From positions 62,001 through 126,000 of the forward strand of contig JAPLSN010000021.1 of the NCBI GenBank assembly GCA_026398615.1: 64,000 nucleotides of DNA. Direction: 5' to 3'. This document shows, piece after piece, positions 62,996 through 64,000 of the stretch. The DNA is from Spirochaetota bacterium (lineage in GTDB: Bacteria > Spirochaetota > Spirochaetia > Treponematales > UBA12059). Within the stretch, counting starts at the first letter, position 1, and each line of letters starts with the position of its first letter. The position numbers were made by a program, and so were the translations under genes. The notes under the pieces were generated by a model. That model was not told the origin of the DNA and did no database searches. It worked only from the letters and a program-made list of their open reading frames with translations.

Positions 62996-64000
62996 TCAGT
63001 CGACGAGCTCGTCGTCGCCATGGAGGTTCAGTTCGCCCGCGTCCAGCTTACGCTTGAAGATTTCCATGAATTCGCGGGTCGCACGTTCCGATTCGTCCCT
63101 TCGCACGGCTCCGAGGATGTCGTATTCTTCCTTGATGATGATGCGGCGGTTCTGCGACACGTTCTCGAGGAGCTTGTCGCGGAACGCCTGGCTCTTGCCC
63201 TTCATGATCATCGCGACCGCCCGCTCGTCCATGCCCTTGAGCGCTTTCTGCATGTCGCGGTCTTCAACGCGCAGGATGTCGTCCACGGTGAAGAGACGTT
63301 CGCGGATGTCGTCCGAAAGCTCGGGGTTGTCCTCACCGATGTGGTCCAGGAGGGATTCCTCCATCGATGTGTCGACGTGCCTGAGGATGGCGGCGAGGGC
63401 GGATCGCCCGTCCACCTCCTCGACCTCCACGGACCCGATCTTCCGGATCTTCTCCCTGAAGCCCTCTTCCATGCGCAGGAGGACCTCGGGATCCACCTTT
63501 TCGAGCCGGGCTATCCGTTTCACGACTTCCGAACGCGCTGCGTTGGGCAGGTTGACGATGACCTCGCCGGCGAGCTTGGGATCGAGGTAGGGGAGCACCA
63601 CGGAGAGCACCTGCGGCGATTCGTCCTTGAGGAGGGTGGAGATGCCCTTAGCATCGTAGACGGACAGGAACTGGAAGGGCCTGGAATCGCCGGGTACGGC
63701 CTTGCGCAGGACATCGCGCGCCCGTTCCTCGCCGAACGCAGCAACGAGCATCTTTTCGGCCGTACCGAAGCCGCCCTCGACGGATCCGCCCCGGGTCTTC
63801 ACGAGCCAGCCGAATTCGGCGAGGATCTGGTTGGCTTCCACCGTGTCGATGCGGTCGATGGCCGCGATCTCGCGGGACACCTTTTCGATCTCGTCGGGTT
63901 TCAGGTGGCGGATGACGCTGGCCGCTTCCTCCGAGCCGAGGAGGAGGAGGAACTTGGCTGCTTTCTGGATGCCGGGCAGGCCTGACTTCAAGAGTCCTTC
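62996..64000 (-). CDS. fliG: Flagellar motor switch protein FliG (5' end may lie outside the window)
   Basis: At least 331 residues. It has the FliG N-terminal repeat (GIQKAAKFLLLLGSEEAASVIRHL), a middle domain with DESPQVLSVVLPYLDPKLAGEVI, where the usual EHPQ reads ESPQ, and the C-terminal torque domain (DDILRVEDRDMQKALKGMDERAVAMIMKG). A short acidic tail (GDDELVD) follows. FliG couples the stator to the rotor at the cytoplasmic ring of the periplasmic flagellum. The first possible start is TTG at 63991 but the frame stays open to the window edge, so the true start may be further out. The altered EHPQ motif and absence of fliH downstream suggest the FliG1-type second copy known in spirochaetes. 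Confidence 0.9.
   Translation of the reverse strand, partial: EGLLKSGLPGIQKAAKFLLLLGSEEAASVIRHLKPDEIEKVSREIAAIDRIDTVEANQILAEFGWLVKTRGGSVEGGFGTAEKMLVAAFGEERARDVLRKAVPGDSRPFQFLSVYDAKGISTLLKDESPQVLSVVLPYLDPKLAGEVIVNLPNAARSEVVKRIARLEKVDPEVLLRMEEGFREKIRKIGSVEVEEVDGRSALAAILRHVDTSMEESLLDHIGEDNPELSDDIRERLFTVDDILRVEDRDMQKALKGMDERAVAMIMKGKSQAFRDKLLENVSQNRRIIIKEEYDILGAVRRDESERATREFMEIFKRKLDAGELNLHGDDELVD

Overview
The window looks like a chromosomal segment of a high-GC, anaerobic, motile spirochaete related to the treponemes. The strongest marker is a gene for the cytoplasmic filament protein CfpA (41622-43697), which to my knowledge is found only in treponeme-type spirochaetes. Supporting signs are a stand-alone FliG at the right edge, a pallilysin-like protein, an oxygen-sensitive class III ribonucleotide reductase, and several lipoprotein or periplasmic proteins. 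No rRNA, tRNA, CRISPR array, transposase, integrase or phage gene was seen.

Layout. 0-4 kb: an outer-membrane barrel-like protein, a Ycf46-like AAA ATPase and a membrane-anchored protein resembling a solute-binding protein. 4.1-15.3 kb: one giant surface lipoprotein of about 3,720 residues, made of Ig-like modules, an IPT/TIG domain and a propeller-like C-terminus that carries tandem lipoyl/biotinyl-like barrel-sandwich repeats. 15.7-20.2 kb: an HAD phosphatase-phosphoglucomutase-exonuclease operon, an NSUN-like RNA m5C methyltransferase and a small coiled-coil protein. 20.4-24.5 kb: an nrdR-nrdD-(glycyl-radical/glutaredoxin)-nrdG operon behind a strong promoter and two NrdR-box-like sites. 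Here NrdD lacks its own glycyl-radical domain, which is encoded by the next gene, fused to a glutaredoxin. 24.5-37.6 kb: lhr helicase and an aminotransferase, a response regulator/GGDEF gene cut by an in-frame TGA, a GH13 amylase, folD-folE2, a small membrane protein, miaB and a SPOR-domain protein.

37.8-47.8 kb is the most interesting block. A leftward operon (vWA protein, DHH phosphoesterase, pallilysin-related protein) is divergent from cfpA, which is followed by an HPr-like fusion protein and a PPDK homologue. The PPDK homologue keeps its phospho-histidine and PEP-binding parts but appears to have lost its ATP-binding residues. From memory this gene set matches the Treponema pallidum TP0746-TP0751 neighbourhood. 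I propose that the HPr-like protein and the degenerate PPDK form a PEP-dependent phosphotransfer pair linked to the filament gene.

48-64 kb: TPR proteins, a sigma-54-type promoter driving a secreted Gly/Met-rich protein and a sensor kinase with a collagen-like sensor segment, an HD hydrolase overlapping a DUF115/Maf-like gene, a PpiD/SurA-like chaperone, a TPR-GAF-GGDEF protein, an M16C peptidase, a PduO-type cobalamin adenosyltransferase and FliG. Four genes (lhr, the 640-residue TPR gene, the M16 peptidase and the adenosyltransferase) have a -10 box only 6-7 bases before the start codon, suggesting leaderless mRNAs. All functional calls come from reading motifs by eye; no database search was run.
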